Counted from the stretch's first letter, positions 1 through 10,011 are shown. The stretch: 64,000 nt of DNA from Megamerina dolium (GCA_963854835.1 OY978525.1:59398355-59462354), one strand, 5' to 3'. Notes: generated from the sequence alone by a model not told the origin. Made by a program: numbers and translations.

Positions 1-376
1 TTAGTTGTTGCACTAAGTGACTTCCCACTCGAATATAAAAAATTATCTCTACGAGAATTACAATAAGTATGTATATTGTTTTGCACAACAACTAATGGAA
101 AGACGATTCAATTTCGTATTCTTAGTTTTGGTTTGGTGTTGATATACATACAACTACACTTCCCAAACACAAATTGTTGCTTTTCCCTCACGATAATTAA
201 TATATTGATGATCATTCAAGTTATTACGAACATCTGGTTTGCAATACACAAACAATTACATACATATTTCTTTTTATTTCTCATTTAGTTTAATTTTCTA
301 TATACAAGAACAACCGCCGTGTCAACAAATTCACTTGCTATTTTTCATTGTTGTTAACATCAGTACCCGTTACTTA
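1..376. other. AT-rich flank of the Tc1-like insertion, no gene seen
   Basis: No convincing gene. The 70-codon open frame at 76-288 has no recognisable motif. Together with 2028-2420 this is the sequence split by the Tc1-like transposon. Because a decayed BEL/Pao gag follows at about 2600, the two halves may be the old BEL LTR and leader. That is inference; I could not find a matching LTR partner in the window. Confidence 0.4.
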
Positions 377-602
377 CAGTGGCTCCCAGCTTATTTCGTA
401 CAGTGACAGTTTAAAAATTGCTGCAGTCGTAATTCCTAATATAGCAAAAATTTGAACAAAATATAAATGCCATTTTAGAAAGGAAGGTTTGTTTTTTATT
501 TTCCAAAATTTACTTTTTCAAAATTTTAGTGTTTGACACTATAAAAAAATAAAATAAGAAAAAAATAGGAAAATTCATGTCACAGCTTATTTCGTACAGT
601 CT
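377..602. repeat. Left terminal repeat pair (outer and inner) of the Tc1-like element
   Basis: The outer site is at 377-410 and the inner direct copy at about 580-600. Both carry the core CTTATTTCGTACAGT. They are probable transposase binding sites by analogy with IR/DR elements. Confidence 0.85.
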
Positions 603-615
603 CTTTAAGTTCAAA

Positions 616-1656
616 CTAAAAACAAAGTAAGTTGATTTTAATATTTAGTTGACATCCCTTAGCGTTAATGACAGCCTGGAGTCTATTTGGCATTGAATCC
701 ACCAATTTTTGAGTGATGTCTGGTGTGATTTTTTTCCATTCTTCCATCAGTACCTTCTTTAGGTCTTGCTTATTAGAAATCTTGTGTGTTCTTATTTTAT
801 TGTCCAAAATAGACCAAAGATTTTCAATCACATTCATGTCAGGTGACTGTGCTGGTGGAGACATCAAGTGTGGGCAGTTCCAAATAAGCCAAGATTGCAC
901 AATCCCAGATTTATGTTTTGGGTCATTATCTTGGTAGTACCGAAATTCTTCCCGCAAACCCAGTTTGTCTGCGCTTTGAAGTAAATTGTTTTTCAGAATC
1001 TCGAGGTACTTCATTTTGCCCATTGTTTCCTCAATAAAAACCAATTCACCTACTCCGGCTGCTGACATACAGGCCCAAACCATCACGCTACCGCCACCAT
1101 GCTTCACTGTGGGCTTAAGGTTCTCCTTGTTTAGCTCGGTATTCGCTTTACGCCAAACATATGACATTCCGTCCGAGCCAAAAATATTAAACTTAGACTC
1201 ATCCGCGAAAATAACGGTATTCCAGAACGCAGGAGTATTAATAATATGCTCTTTGGCGAAGTCAAGTCGGCGTTGTATATTCATTTTTGAAATGAATGGT
1301 TTCTTTCGGGCTACTCTACCGTTCAAGTCATGATTGCGCAGCACACGTCGGACAGTTTCAGCACTGGATGATTTTCCTATTTCACGCTGAACCTCTGCAG
1401 CCAACTTCGGAGCGGATAACTTTGGATTTTTCTTAATTTTTCGTACAATATAACGCTCGTCTGAAGCGTTGAAAATCTTATTAGGTGCTTCTCTGCCCTT
1501 GTTCTCCAACCGATTTTCGCGAACGAAGCGTTGAATGATGTATTGGACAGTTGAGGCACTTAAATTTGTCATTTCAGCCATTTTTCGCACACTCTGACCT
1601 TTCCTAAAATGGTTAATTACCAGTTTACGCTGTTCCATCGTTGTACGACGACCCAT
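616..1656 (-). CDS. Tc1-like transposase, 346 aa, apparently intact
   Basis: Predicted cut-and-paste DNA transposase acting at the element's own ends in the nucleus. The N-terminal ~110 residues look like the paired helix-turn-helix of Tc1 transposases (QRKLVINHFRKGQSVRKMAE, then a second HTH ending near RRVLRNHDL). The catalytic domain shows the first Asp in FADESKFNIF, the second in YYQDNDPKH and the Glu in PDMNVIENLW. I count 34 residues between the second Asp and the Glu, so DD34E. The length matches the usual ~340 aa. A glycine-rich GGGSVMVWACMS segment typical of the family is present. The frame starts MGRRTTMEQRK; either Met could be used. No stop or frameshift was seen, so this is the best candidate for a functional protein in the window. 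Confidence 0.92.
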   Translation of the reverse strand: MGRRTTMEQRKLVINHFRKGQSVRKMAEMTNLSASTVQYIIQRFVRENRLENKGREAPNKIFNASDERYIVRKIKKNPKLSAPKLAAEVQREIGKSSSAETVRRVLRNHDLNGRVARKKPFISKMNIQRRLDFAKEHIINTPAFWNTVIFADESKFNIFGSDGMSYVWRKANTELNKENLKPTVKHGGGSVMVWACMSAAGVGELVFIEETMGKMKYLEILKNNLLQSADKLGLREEFRYYQDNDPKHKSGIVQSWLIWNCPHLMSPPAQSPDMNVIENLWSILDNKIRTHKISNKQDLKKVLMEEWKKITPDITQKLVDSMPNRLQAVINAKGCQLNIKINLLCF

Positions 1657-1805
1657 AACGCTAAATGTTTAATTTACAGCACTTTAACTATTTAAAATAA
1701 TAATAGTAAAAATTGTTATAATAGTTAAAAAGGTCCAAAAACTCATACAATTCAAAAAAACTTTGTAACTGCGCGGCAGAATGAAACTTACTTACATTGA
1801 AGTTT

Positions 1806-2027
1806 GTGTACGAAATAAGATGTGAGCTGAAAATCAGCTGATCAATAGTTTTTCTCTCTTGCATGACAAAAAGAACAATTTTTGGGGTTCCCCGTTTTCT
1901 TATTAGGTTTACTAAACACATACATAGACATCTACATTCAAAACTTATTAATAAGTTTTTTAGTTTCGATGTTACAGCCATGTACATAAAAATATATACA
2001 CTGTACGAAATAAGCTGTGAGCCACTG
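1806..2027. repeat. Right terminal repeat pair (inner and outer) of the Tc1-like element
   Basis: The inner site TGTACGAAATAAG is at about 1807-1830, and the outer site at 1999-2027 ends in GAGCCACTG before TA. The outer copy is an inverted match to the left outer site with about one mismatch. The transposase promoter should lie between the inner site and position 1656. Confidence 0.85.
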
Positions 2028-2590
2028 TATATTAAATCTGCCTTCGCTCTTATATGCATAAACAAGCAACAACAAGCACACCCAAAACCAAACAATAAAG
2101 GTATTATATCATCATTCGTAACAACAATCATATTGGCCTAAGTACCTGTATTTGATTAGTATAGCGGAATGGTGTATTGTTACAAATTTTCGTTTCGCAT
2201 ATATACTTATAATAGCAACAAAATATAATTGCATTGGCTAGCAGTTATATACAAGAAAGAGAATTGCAACAAGTGTATATTATTTTCTATTGAAAAACAC
2301 CCAGCGAGAAAAATAGTCACTCTCGACTCTAAGTTGCTACAATGCGAACAAACGCAATGCAATTAATTTCTTTTTGTACGAGATAATATAGTCCAAGTTG
2401 TGGAAAGTACTATACAGTGGTTCCCAAATCTTTATTGGGTCCCGCGGTTACACGCATATACCTATAGCATACGTATATTTTTATACTTAAATATCGCGTA
2501 CTCACATAAGATTGCCCACTGGTTCCACTTAAGTTTACTAAGGAAGACTACGTCATTTGGACTAATCCCTTGCTAAACACATTTCGGCAA
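2028..2590. other. Unassigned sequence between the Tc1 end and BEL gag remnant
   Basis: No coding signal. A possible LTR end (…ACTATACA) near 2415 is followed by TGGTTCCCAAATC, which could be a primer-binding site for the BEL remnant downstream. I cannot assign a tRNA, so this is a weak call. Confidence 0.3.
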
Positions 2591-2639
2591 CCCATTGTTT
2601 CATAAATCGTACCAACAAGCAAAATAACTCTAAATTTGC

Positions 2640-4430
2640 AAGCATTTCTCACTTTCTCTTGAATTTTATGGATATATCCATGCCATCAGCCCGGAAAATC
2701 ATACAAAATTTATCTTGGAAGCACAGAAAAAACAATTCCAATCCCTATGGAGTGATAGCAAAACGGCATATCACTCTCTCATAGCAGAAGAAGTAGCACA
2801 AGATGTTATTAGAAAATCAACGCTCATCTACACGAGCTGAGATTCGAAGGGGCATCACCCGCAGTTCCCTCTTCTCTCGTTGAAAACATACTTCGCCAAC
2901 ATTCATTTCCCACTATTCAGCTGCCTCCGTGCGACACAGAATGCTTTTCGGGCGATTATGTTTCCTGGCAAAGCTTTCGAGATATGTTATACACAAATCA
3001 TCCTCGGTTGAGTCTCGTAGAAAAATTTTACCACTTGCTACAGAAAACCCGTGGCGAAGCACACAAATCATTAAGTCAACTCTGTTGACTAATGATGGCT
3101 TTTCAATAGTGTGGCACAATTTAGAAGAGCGATATGGCAACAAACGCATATTGGTAAACATACAATTTAAATCGCTCTTCAACTTGCAGTCTGTTACCCA
3201 AGAAACCGGTCCCAATTTAAAGCGCTTACAGCACACTATTAACAATTGCATTATGAATTTGAAGCTCCTGCAGATGGACACAACTCACTGGGATATTTTT
3301 GTTTATTTGCGTTCCACAAAACTCCCGTATACCTCCTTGTGTCTTTGGGAGCAATCATTAAAAATAAACGTCAAATCCCTAATTGGAGCGACTTCGATGC
3401 TTTTCTTACAGATCGGTGTCAGACTTTGGAATCAGTCGCAGACATCCGAAGTGGTTCTCGGCAACTCATCCAACCATTGAATCAGCAACGCGGTCGATTC
3501 CACTCTCCCAAGCGTGTAAATAGACTTTCGGTAGACTCATAGGGAATCAGAATTTATTATGTCAGAGTCACCACCAATCAGGGCTGTCGAATGTGCCGAA
3601 AGACACACCCCTTTGTCATTGTCCCGATTTCCTTAAACTGCCGATCGGTGAGAGCTGATATTGTGAGAAAGCACACCCTGTGCACAAACAACCTCGCAAA
3701 CTCCCACGACTACAATATCCGCAAGAGCCTGTTCACGTGCTCATTTTGCAGAAAACGACACCATTTCCTTCTTCACAGACGAGAAAACTCATCGAGCAGT
3801 TTTCGTGAAGCATTCCCTGTGCAAATTCCGCTAGAAGATTGTCGGGACGACGTTGTCAGTCGTTCACTTCCCAGCTCCAAGCTGTCAATGCTGAGAAGCA
3901 TCTTACAGCTTTAAATACAGCAAAATCGACAACAGCAGATTCTGAACAAAGCATTTAAAGCCCGTGTCTTGATCGACACAGGCTCCGGAGCGACCTTCAT
4001 GTCAGAATGCTTACGTAGCAAGTTGCGGCTCCGTGTTTGCGACGTTCGAACTGAAGTCACCGGCCTGAAGGTAATTATGACACATCCGACAAAAAGGTCT
4101 TCAATGGTGATCGGATCTCCGATTAACCCGAGTTTTTAATACTTTCGTATTACAGAAACTTACGGGAAAACTCCCATCACACTCGGTATCAGCCAACTTA
4201 CGTAAAGAGCTCTCTGGTTTACGGTTAGCAGACCAAAATCTACACAGAAGTTCCCCTGTGGATTTAATATTAGGAGCTGATATATACTATATACTAATCA
4301 CTAGTGCGCGAAGCAGTGAAAAAAGGCATTCTTGGAAGTTTGATGGCATAAAACACCGTTTTTGGATGGATAGTTACTGGGTGTTACACGAAATCGCAAT
4401 TACCTAGAGCAGTTTCTTCATTCGATAAAG
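2640..4430 (+). pseudogene. Decayed BEL/Pao gag-protease
   Basis: Gag and protease remnant of a BEL/Pao LTR retrotransposon. Broken frames at 2929-3480 and 3246-3542 carry the DUF1759-type gag segment, with WHNLEERYGNKRILVNIQFK and then FKSLFNLQSVTQETGPN. Around 3590-3790 a degenerate zinc-knuckle region follows (HTLCTNNL, then FTCSFCRKRHHFLLHR). At about 3960-4010 is the aspartic protease motif ARVLIDTGSGATFMSE. At 4250-4400 comes the post-protease stretch typical of BEL polyproteins (DLILGAD, then KKGILGSLMA and TVFGWIVTG across a stop). Several frameshifts and stops separate these blocks, and no RT or integrase follows, so it is a 3'-truncated fossil. It is much more decayed than the BEL copy at 21081. 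Confidence 0.8.
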
Positions 4431-4434
4431 TCCC

Positions 4435-4776
4435 TTGTTCGTCCCACAGTGCTCGAAGCACTACAATGCAGACGCAATCCAGTACTCCCTTACAGCAACT
4501 CAAAATGTTAATTCATCCGAGCCTACGATCACAAATACACGCTGCCCATTATGTAGAGGCATGCACCCCCAGCGGCAATGCACAGAGTTCTCCAAACTCA
4601 CAGAAGAGATAACGCTTTTTGTGCATCATTACAGAATTTGCAGCAACTGCTTGGCAAAAAATAGATCCTACAGATCTTGTAGAATGAGAAGTAAACTCCC
4701 GGCCAATATATGTATATCCCGTATTAACAGTGAATTTGACAGAATCCGCTGGGTTTGTGACGTCACACTGGTGTAA
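4435..4776 (+). pseudogene. BEL/Pao gag zinc-knuckle fragment
   Basis: A short frame with the cysteine-rich pattern of Pao-type gag: TRCPLCRGMHPQRQCTEFSK, then RICSNCLAKNRSYRSCRM about 25 residues later. The first half fits C-x2-C-x4-H-x4-C. It sits directly after the protease region of the preceding remnant, where zinc knuckles do not belong, so it is probably a second gag copy joined by rearrangement. There are no other domains. Confidence 0.6.
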
Positions 4777-4956
4777 TGGTTATTTTATTCATTCATTATT
4801 CCGCATTGTAAACGTTTTTTTTTTCTCTCGCAACTGCACCAGTGTAACGTCACAGTGCTCACAAATCCTTTGCGAATGCAGTAATCTTCTGATTCCATAA
4901 TTCTTGGGTACAGACATAAACATGTTACCAAAAGTTTATCTTTTGATACATGAATA

Positions 4957-5312
4957 TGGGTGCCGTAGCTCAGTGGTTAGTGTGTTCGCCTTCTGATCTG
5001 TAGGTTGTGGTTCAATCCCCGGCTGATGCATAACAAATTTAATATCGATAAGATTTTTCTTTCGAATGGTACCCACCTGTCGGCAAGCAATTGGCAATTC
5101 TTCCGACAGTAACAACTTGCCTTGAAAAAGCTTCTGAAAGAACTCTGTGACAAAGCTCAGAAAAAGTGATGTCACAAGTGTTCTGCCGTTCGGAACCGGT
5201 TAAAATAAGTAGGTCCCTTCTAATACTGTCCAAATTTAAAACGCACAACAGTAATGGAAGAGAAGCTCGGCCAATGAGCCCTTTGGGGCTTTAAGTGCCA
5301 CATATTTTTTTT
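4957..5312 (+). mobile_element. tRNA-headed SINE, copy 1 (full length)
   Basis: A 356-bp retroposon. The head resembles a tRNA, with a pol III A box TAGCTCAGTGG (~4966) and B box GGTTCAATCCC (~5011). The body is unrelated to tRNA and ends TTTGGGGCTTTAAGTGCCAC with a T-rich tail. It is flanked by the 10-bp duplication TACATGAATA (4947-4956 and 5313-5322), the mark of LINE-machinery insertion. Five other copies occur in this window. Confidence 0.9.
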
Positions 5313-5336
5313 TACATGAATAAAAATAAGTACATA

Positions 5337-5834
5337 CACGGTGCGACAATTATGTATTAAGACTGCCTTTAGAAAACACAATTAAAACACGATATCTGCT
5401 AATTTTTCGGTATATTTATTCCAAATATTCTCCTCCTGATTCAATACACTTGTTACATCGATTTAATAGTGATTCAAACGCGTGTTCCAGCTCATTTTTC
5501 GAAATTGTCTCCAGTGCCCTCGTCAAAGCCCGTTGTATGGTCGGAATGTCATCAAAAAAGTATCCTTTCAACTTCAATTTCAGTTTTGGGAACAAAATGA
5601 AGTCGCACGGTGCCAAATCAGGTGAATACGGCAGGCGATTCAACACACAAATCTGATTCCGAGCCAAAAATTGACGAACAATGAGTGCTGTGTGTTAAAT
5701 TTCAAGTTAAATTTCATGTTAAAATTTCAACATCAAACGAACACGTGTTTTGTAAAATAAATGTCAATAAACATTAAATGTCAACCAAATGGTGAGATAT
5801 GGTTCGAGTCTTAATACATATTTGTCGCACCTTG
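5337..5834 (-). mobile_element. Short mariner derivative (498 bp) with TIRs and TA flanks
   Basis: Inverted ends share GGTGCGACAA and, after one mismatch, TATGTATTAAGAC (left 5339-5364, right 5808-5832). Both sides are flanked by TA (5335-5336, 5835-5836). The interior keeps only the C-terminal part of a transposase frame on the minus strand, so this is an internally deleted, non-autonomous copy that an active relative could still mobilise if the ends are functional. Confidence 0.85.
5416..5667 (-). pseudogene. Mariner transposase C-terminal fragment
   Basis: An 83-residue frame with the mariner signature RLPYSPDLAPCDFILFPKLK, whose last Asp (in PCD) is at the position of the third catalytic residue. 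It ends NRCNKCIESGGEYLE, the usual mariner C-terminus. The N-terminal DNA-binding region and the first two catalytic Asp are absent, so it cannot be a working transposase. The sequence differs from the rosa-like copies elsewhere in the window and is a separate lineage. Confidence 0.85.
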
Positions 5835-5849
5835 TATATATGTGATTTA

Positions 5850-6430
5850 TTTTATTTTTTTTCATTTTCTTCTCTTTATTGTATCTTTCTTACGAAACTA
5901 ACAATAATTATACAAATCTTATATACTAAAAAATACATTTTGTTGATTCTACACCAATGTGTACATCATTCAAATAAATTAAAGCAAACAAATATAACAT
6001 GTGATGTCATGAAGGACATATATAATAGTAATGAGAGATTATGTGAAAGATATATTTAAAACATTTTTCCTTTTTAGTCTTTTAATATATTTAACCTTAA
6101 GGAGCTCTCTCGCTAGAGTATTAGGATGATTACTTAGTCGTTCAGAGTAACGTTGGCAATGTTTCCCTATGTCTATTTTAATAGTGTCAATCTGTAGGTC
6201 CTTGTGTATATTTGTGTTACTGATGTACCAAGGAGCTCGGCAAAGACGTCTAAGGATTTTAGATTGAACACGCTGAATTTTCTCAATATTAGAGTTTGTA
6301 GAAGTGCCCCAAAGCTGAATGCCGTAGCTCCAAATTGGTTTAATGGTGGACTTGAATATAAACATTTTATTATGAAGTGACAATTTCGAGGCGTTTCGAA
6401 TCAACCAATTTAATTTTGAAAAGCGATTTT
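5850..6430 (-). pseudogene. 5'-truncated Jockey-like LINE, ORF2 C-terminus
   Basis: The minus-strand frame 6039-6404 encodes the region just after the reverse transcriptase palm in Jockey-clade LINEs: SYGIQLWGTSTNSNIEKIQR, then CRAPWYISNTNIHKDLQID and SNHPNTLARELLKV. The catalytic domain and everything upstream are missing, as in typical 5'-truncated insertions. The 3' end lies toward 5850, where T-rich sequence on the plus strand corresponds to the A-rich tail. The 3' UTR (TTATTGTATCTTTCT near 5880) matches that of the LINE at 60973-62456, so both belong to one family. Confidence 0.8.
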
Positions 6431-6633
6431 TTAAATGTTTTTATATGTGTAACAATGAAACATGAATTTAAATTTTTGTTTATACATTAGTAATAAATGT
6501 AAACGATTTTGAAGCCCATTTTTGTGCATATAAAAAATGAAATTTTTTTTGTCACTAACGCCCACATAAGGAGTGACTCAAGGTCAAAGTTCAAATTTGC
6601 GATCGAAATTATTCAATAAATTCGCAATTTTTC

Positions 6634-6812
6634 AGTATCAAAGGCAAGAGTTGCTCGTACATTAAAAGAGTTATTGTAAATAGAGTTGATTAAAAAAATT
6701 GTTGCTGTATATAGTTGCACAAAGTAAGTGTTGTAATTATTATTAACATAATCCAGTGATCGAACAAGGTGATTCAAATAGAATTGAACGTTCTCAAAAT
6801 AAAAAGTTAACA
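6634..6812 (+). repeat. Truncated gypsy LTR fragment (3' part)
   Basis: This matches the last ~180 bp of the LTR family seen intact at 7007-7444, ending in GTTAACA. It shares the segments ATTGTAAATAG and CAGTGATCGAACAAGGTGAT. It is more diverged than the neighbouring solo LTR, so probably older. Confidence 0.75.
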
Positions 6813-7006
6813 ATATTTTACTTCATTTTACTTCTTACGATTCAAAAAAGCACTAAATAAGCATTATATCCAGCCTTTTTTAAGGGTGCATCTTTCTAAG
6901 CAGAATTAATATGATAATAAGGGCTTGTTCAAAACTTTTCGCCAAGTTTTTGAGTTCTTGCTTATTCTATTTTAATTTCAAATTATTTCCGTTAAAACAA
7001 TAATAT

Positions 7007-7444
7007 TGTAACGAGTATCGATAGTTGATTACTCATCATTATTGTGACGGACACTATTGGCAGCATCGAAACGAATGTCAACAAAAAGAAATAAACGATA
7101 ACCAGAACAAGCCAACGAGAAAGGAAGAGAAGAATCTCGATAAAGAAAGATTCTGGGGTGTTGCCAACAGAGTATAAATAGAGCCAGTGTTGAGAATTGA
7201 CAATCAATCTAATTCCGAAAGTGATTGCGAAAACATTGATACAGAGGCAAAAGTTGCAAGTACATTTAAGTGTTATAGTAAATAGTTGATTGTAAACAGT
7301 GTTGATTGTAAATAGAGATTATTAAATAAATTGTTACTGTATATAGTTGTATAAAATAAGTGTTGCAGTTATCATTAACAGAATCCAGTGATCGAACAAG
7401 GTAATTCAAATAGAATTAAACGTTCACAGAATAAAAACGTAACA
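7007..7444 (+). repeat. Solo LTR of the gypsy family (438 bp)
   Basis: Starts TGTAACGAGTATCGATAG and ends AAAACGTAACA, so the termini are TG…CA. ATAT flanks it on both sides (7003-7006, 7445-7448), a 4-bp target duplication as expected for Ty3/gypsy. It carries a TATA-like GAGTATAAATAGAGCC. A solo LTR with a duplication arises by recombination between the two LTRs of one insertion. Confidence 0.9.
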
Positions 7445-7938
7445 ATATGAAATATGGAATATGAAGAATTATAATAGTGATTTAATTGCTTTGTGTTGTA
7501 GAGAAAACCACGAAAGGAGTATTTTCGTACCTTTTTTTTAATCGAATTTTGTATTTTCACTGCCAGACGCCCGAAATTGTCAAAATTGTGTCAAACATCG
7601 CACCGACGATATCACCTTAGTTTTATTACACCATGATTTTTACTATCCGTCCAAAATTTTGTGAGAGAACGAAAGTGGGACTACCAGTATTTTTTGTATC
7701 TTGGCATAAGAATAAAGGCAAAGAAACTGAAAATTCACTTGGAATGGCCGTATAATCTCAAAAACGCGTTTTGATAGTGTAGTTATTCTTTATAGATAGT
7801 ACATTTGTAAAAGATTACTCTTTGCTGCGTCTTATGATGTCAGAAAATATTTCCTTTTGATGTCAAACTCGTATATGTGTTTGTTGTTGTATTTTTGTTT
7901 TTTTTTGGCTCCTCTTTTATTCGTGAGAACTCTAAAAA
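7445..7938. other. No gene or repeat recognised
   Basis: AT-rich sequence with only short, motif-free frames on both strands. Confidence 0.5.
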
Positions 7939-8386
7939 CTGAAACACATGTGCAGTAATACTGCATGCAGTTCTGAACGTTTACTGCAGATATTTTGTGT
8001 TGTAAAGCACATGTGCAGTAAATTCTGTTTGACAGTTTTGTCCAACACAAAATAAACATTTCTCAAAGTCAGTTATTCTTGTATGATTGGTGCCTTTTGT
8101 CATATAAAAACCTATTTTCCCTCACAAAATTAATCAATTATTCCTCCATCATTTCAAAAAAAGACGTTTGAAGTTTGATTATTTGACAGATTTGCTTTGT
8201 GCTCATCCGTGCAGCGTCTCCGAAACTGTGGTTTTTGAATAAGAAACACTGATGCTGCGCAGTGAAATTTAATTTGAATATGTTTTGCAGTGTACTGCAT
8301 AATATGCAGAAACCCGTGTCCCTCGCTTCATATAAACTAGTGTGTTGAAAATTTTACTGCGCACCATTACTGTACACGTGTTTCAG
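7939..8386. mobile_element. MITE with CTGAAACAC termini
   Basis: The left end CTGAAACACATGTGCAGTAA and the right end, read on the opposite strand, CTGAAACACGTGTACAGTAA are inverted repeats of about 30 bp. The 8-bp flanks (CTCTAAAA and CCGTAAAG) agree at only five positions, so a hAT-type target duplication is possible but not proven. The internal GTGCAGTAA and CTGCA motifs recur. There is no coding capacity. Confidence 0.65.
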
Positions 8387-8619
8387 CCGTAAAGCATTCT
8401 ACGCATCGTTCAAACAAGTCTGCTGATTATGATAGCCAAGGATGTTATATAATTTATTTGCAATGCTATCGAAAATATGTTTCTATCATTAATAATCTTA
8501 CTTCTTGTTTTGTGTTAAAACATTTTTTAAACAAACTAAAAAGTATTCGAGTGTGATCCCTCGGTTTTATATGTTATATATTTATTTTGGAATTCGAGCA
8601 AACACAACGGAGGAAAAAT

Positions 8620-9440
8620 TAATTGTAGCTGCAAACATGAAGCTGTCTTCAAAAAGAACACTCTTGTTTATCGAAACAAATTTAAACGAGCAGCTGTTTG
8701 GAACTCCATTGCGAAGGAATTAAATGTACCAGCTAATAAAATGCTTATTAAGACACATTCTTTGGCCATGTAACTAATATGTAAATTTTGTCTTATTATA
8801 GAGAATGTTCGCCAAGCTCGTTGGAAAACTATGAAGGGTCGTTTGTAAAGAAACACGCACAGAGTCATCATGCCTGTGGAACTGGCGCAGAAATGGCAGA
8901 AACCTAATTACTATATTTCAAAGAAATGAAGTTTCTGCACGAACACACAAAGTCACGAAAGTAAGATATTTTTGTGTTAACAAAGATCTTTAAATTAACG
9001 CATTTACTATTGCGTTGCAGGACAGTTACAAGCCTAACTCTACCGGCAAAATCTGGTGAGAAAATGCAGATGAAAGCACTGCGGAAGTATTGTTTTATGT
9101 GTTTTCAGAAGATAACCTTTTTCAAATAATTGAGTCCAGCAGATCTATGTACAGACGCGCCAACACTTTTAGATGTGGAGCTAATTAAATCCAGCTTCTA
9201 CTCCTCCGAAGTGCCAAGCAGTAGCCGAAAGAAGTCAAGGCAGGATGCGCATTTAGAAGTTTTCGTAGATTTTTTATATATAATGACGAAAATACCAGAA
9301 ACTCAATTCATTCTCAACTCCATCGTCTCCAATAGAAGGAGCGCGAATGCTTTTTTCCCTATAGTGCTACAAATTTTCATGGATTTATCCAGTGATGCCG
9401 TTAAAGGTTCGAAATCCTCCACCATTCGCTTTCATTCATA
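8620..9440 (+). pseudogene. MADF/Myb-like gene remnant of a PIF/Harbinger element
   Basis: A broken gene that reads like the DNA-binding accessory gene of PIF/Harbinger transposons. In one frame 8625-8740 gives NKFKRAAVWNSIAKELNVPA. After a probable intron ending in TTATTATAG (~8798-8806) comes ENVRQARWKTMKGRL. This is the MADF pattern: W..IA..L, then V...RWK.LR. A stop follows, then VIMPVELAQKWQ. The frame 9130-9441 (PTLLDVELIKSSFYSSEVPS) could be the C-terminal part. The assignment is by pattern only, strengthened by the Harbinger transposase fragment on the opposite strand at 9640. The DNA-binding accessory protein is normally needed with the transposase. Confidence 0.55.
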
Positions 9441-9639
9441 AGACTTTGGCAAGGACAAATAAATACCACTTAGCTGATTCCATATAAAGTGGCACGTCTC
9501 CAAAATGATTTGTCTTACTATGGTCACCGACATTTTAAACGTCAGCGAGTATCATGCGCTAAGTACCTGAAAGGAACAGTTTATAGCCGTATTTAACTTC
9601 GTATACATATAATTTTTAAACTTACATCAAAGTCAAGAA

Positions 9640-9788
9640 GGGGCTACAATTTGATGGAATAGTTCTCACTGAGTATTTTTCAAGGTTATCCTTAAGAACG
9701 GCGAACAAGCAGTCGAATACATATGGAGACATTTTCATTGTTATACGAAATTGTTCGTGGTCGAGGTTTTTCAACCGAATTAAGTTGT

Positions 9789-9790
<2 letters not shown>
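9640..9790 (-). pseudogene. PIF/Harbinger transposase N-terminal fragment
   Basis: The minus frame reads [20 protein letters not shown] and continues [20 protein letters not shown]. This resembles the start of Harbinger DDE transposases, where a D..FR...RMS..TF..LL..V core precedes the catalytic domain. The rest, including all DDE residues, is missing. It runs opposite to the MADF-like remnant at 8620-9440, as in two-gene PIF/Harbinger elements. The upstream end runs into an (AT)n tract. Confidence 0.55.
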
Positions 9791-9879
<89 letters not shown>

Positions 9880-9908
9880 TATATATATGTACATATATAT
9901 CTGTATAT

Positions 9909-9943
<35 letters not shown>

Positions 9944-9979
9944 TGTATATATATATATCCATGTATATATATACATAAA

Positions 9980-10010
<31 letters not shown>

Positions 10011-10011
10011 G
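9791..10011. repeat. (AT)n microsatellite, ~220 bp
   Basis: Nearly pure TA/AT dinucleotide with scattered CA interruptions. Open frames across it on both strands are low-complexity YIYI artefacts. Confidence 0.97.

Larger units (their letters stand above)
377..2027 (-). mobile_element. Complete Tc1-like DNA transposon, IR/DR type
   Basis: A 1651-bp element bounded by inverted CAGTGGCTC termini and flanked by TA on both sides (375-376 and 2028-2029), the target duplication of the Tc1/mariner superfamily. Each end carries the motif CAGCTTATTTCGTACAGT twice, an outer copy at the tip and an inner copy about 200 bp inside. This is the IR/DR layout known from some Tc1-like elements, in which two transposase sites sit per end. 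One long transposase frame on the minus strand lies between the ends. Termini, target site and frame are all present, so the copy looks structurally complete. The start of a second copy in the opposite orientation lies at 63881. Confidence 0.93.

Noticed and set aside
713..1333. Plus-strand frames inside the Tc1-like transposase
   Set aside because: Shadows of the intact minus-strand transposase with no motifs.
1688..2131. 147-codon minus frame upstream of the Tc1-like transposase
   Set aside because: Spans the terminal repeat and continues past the element end; no family resemblance.
4959..5035. Candidate tRNA genes at each tRNA-like head
   Set aside because: The A and B boxes belong to a repeated ~350-bp SINE with target duplications; no clean cloverleaf with acceptor stem was evident.
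4936..5175. 70-120-codon frames antisense to the SINEs (MTSLFLSFVTEFF…), seen in several copies
   Set aside because: Conserved only because the SINE is repeated; they cross the tRNA-like head and differ in length between copies.
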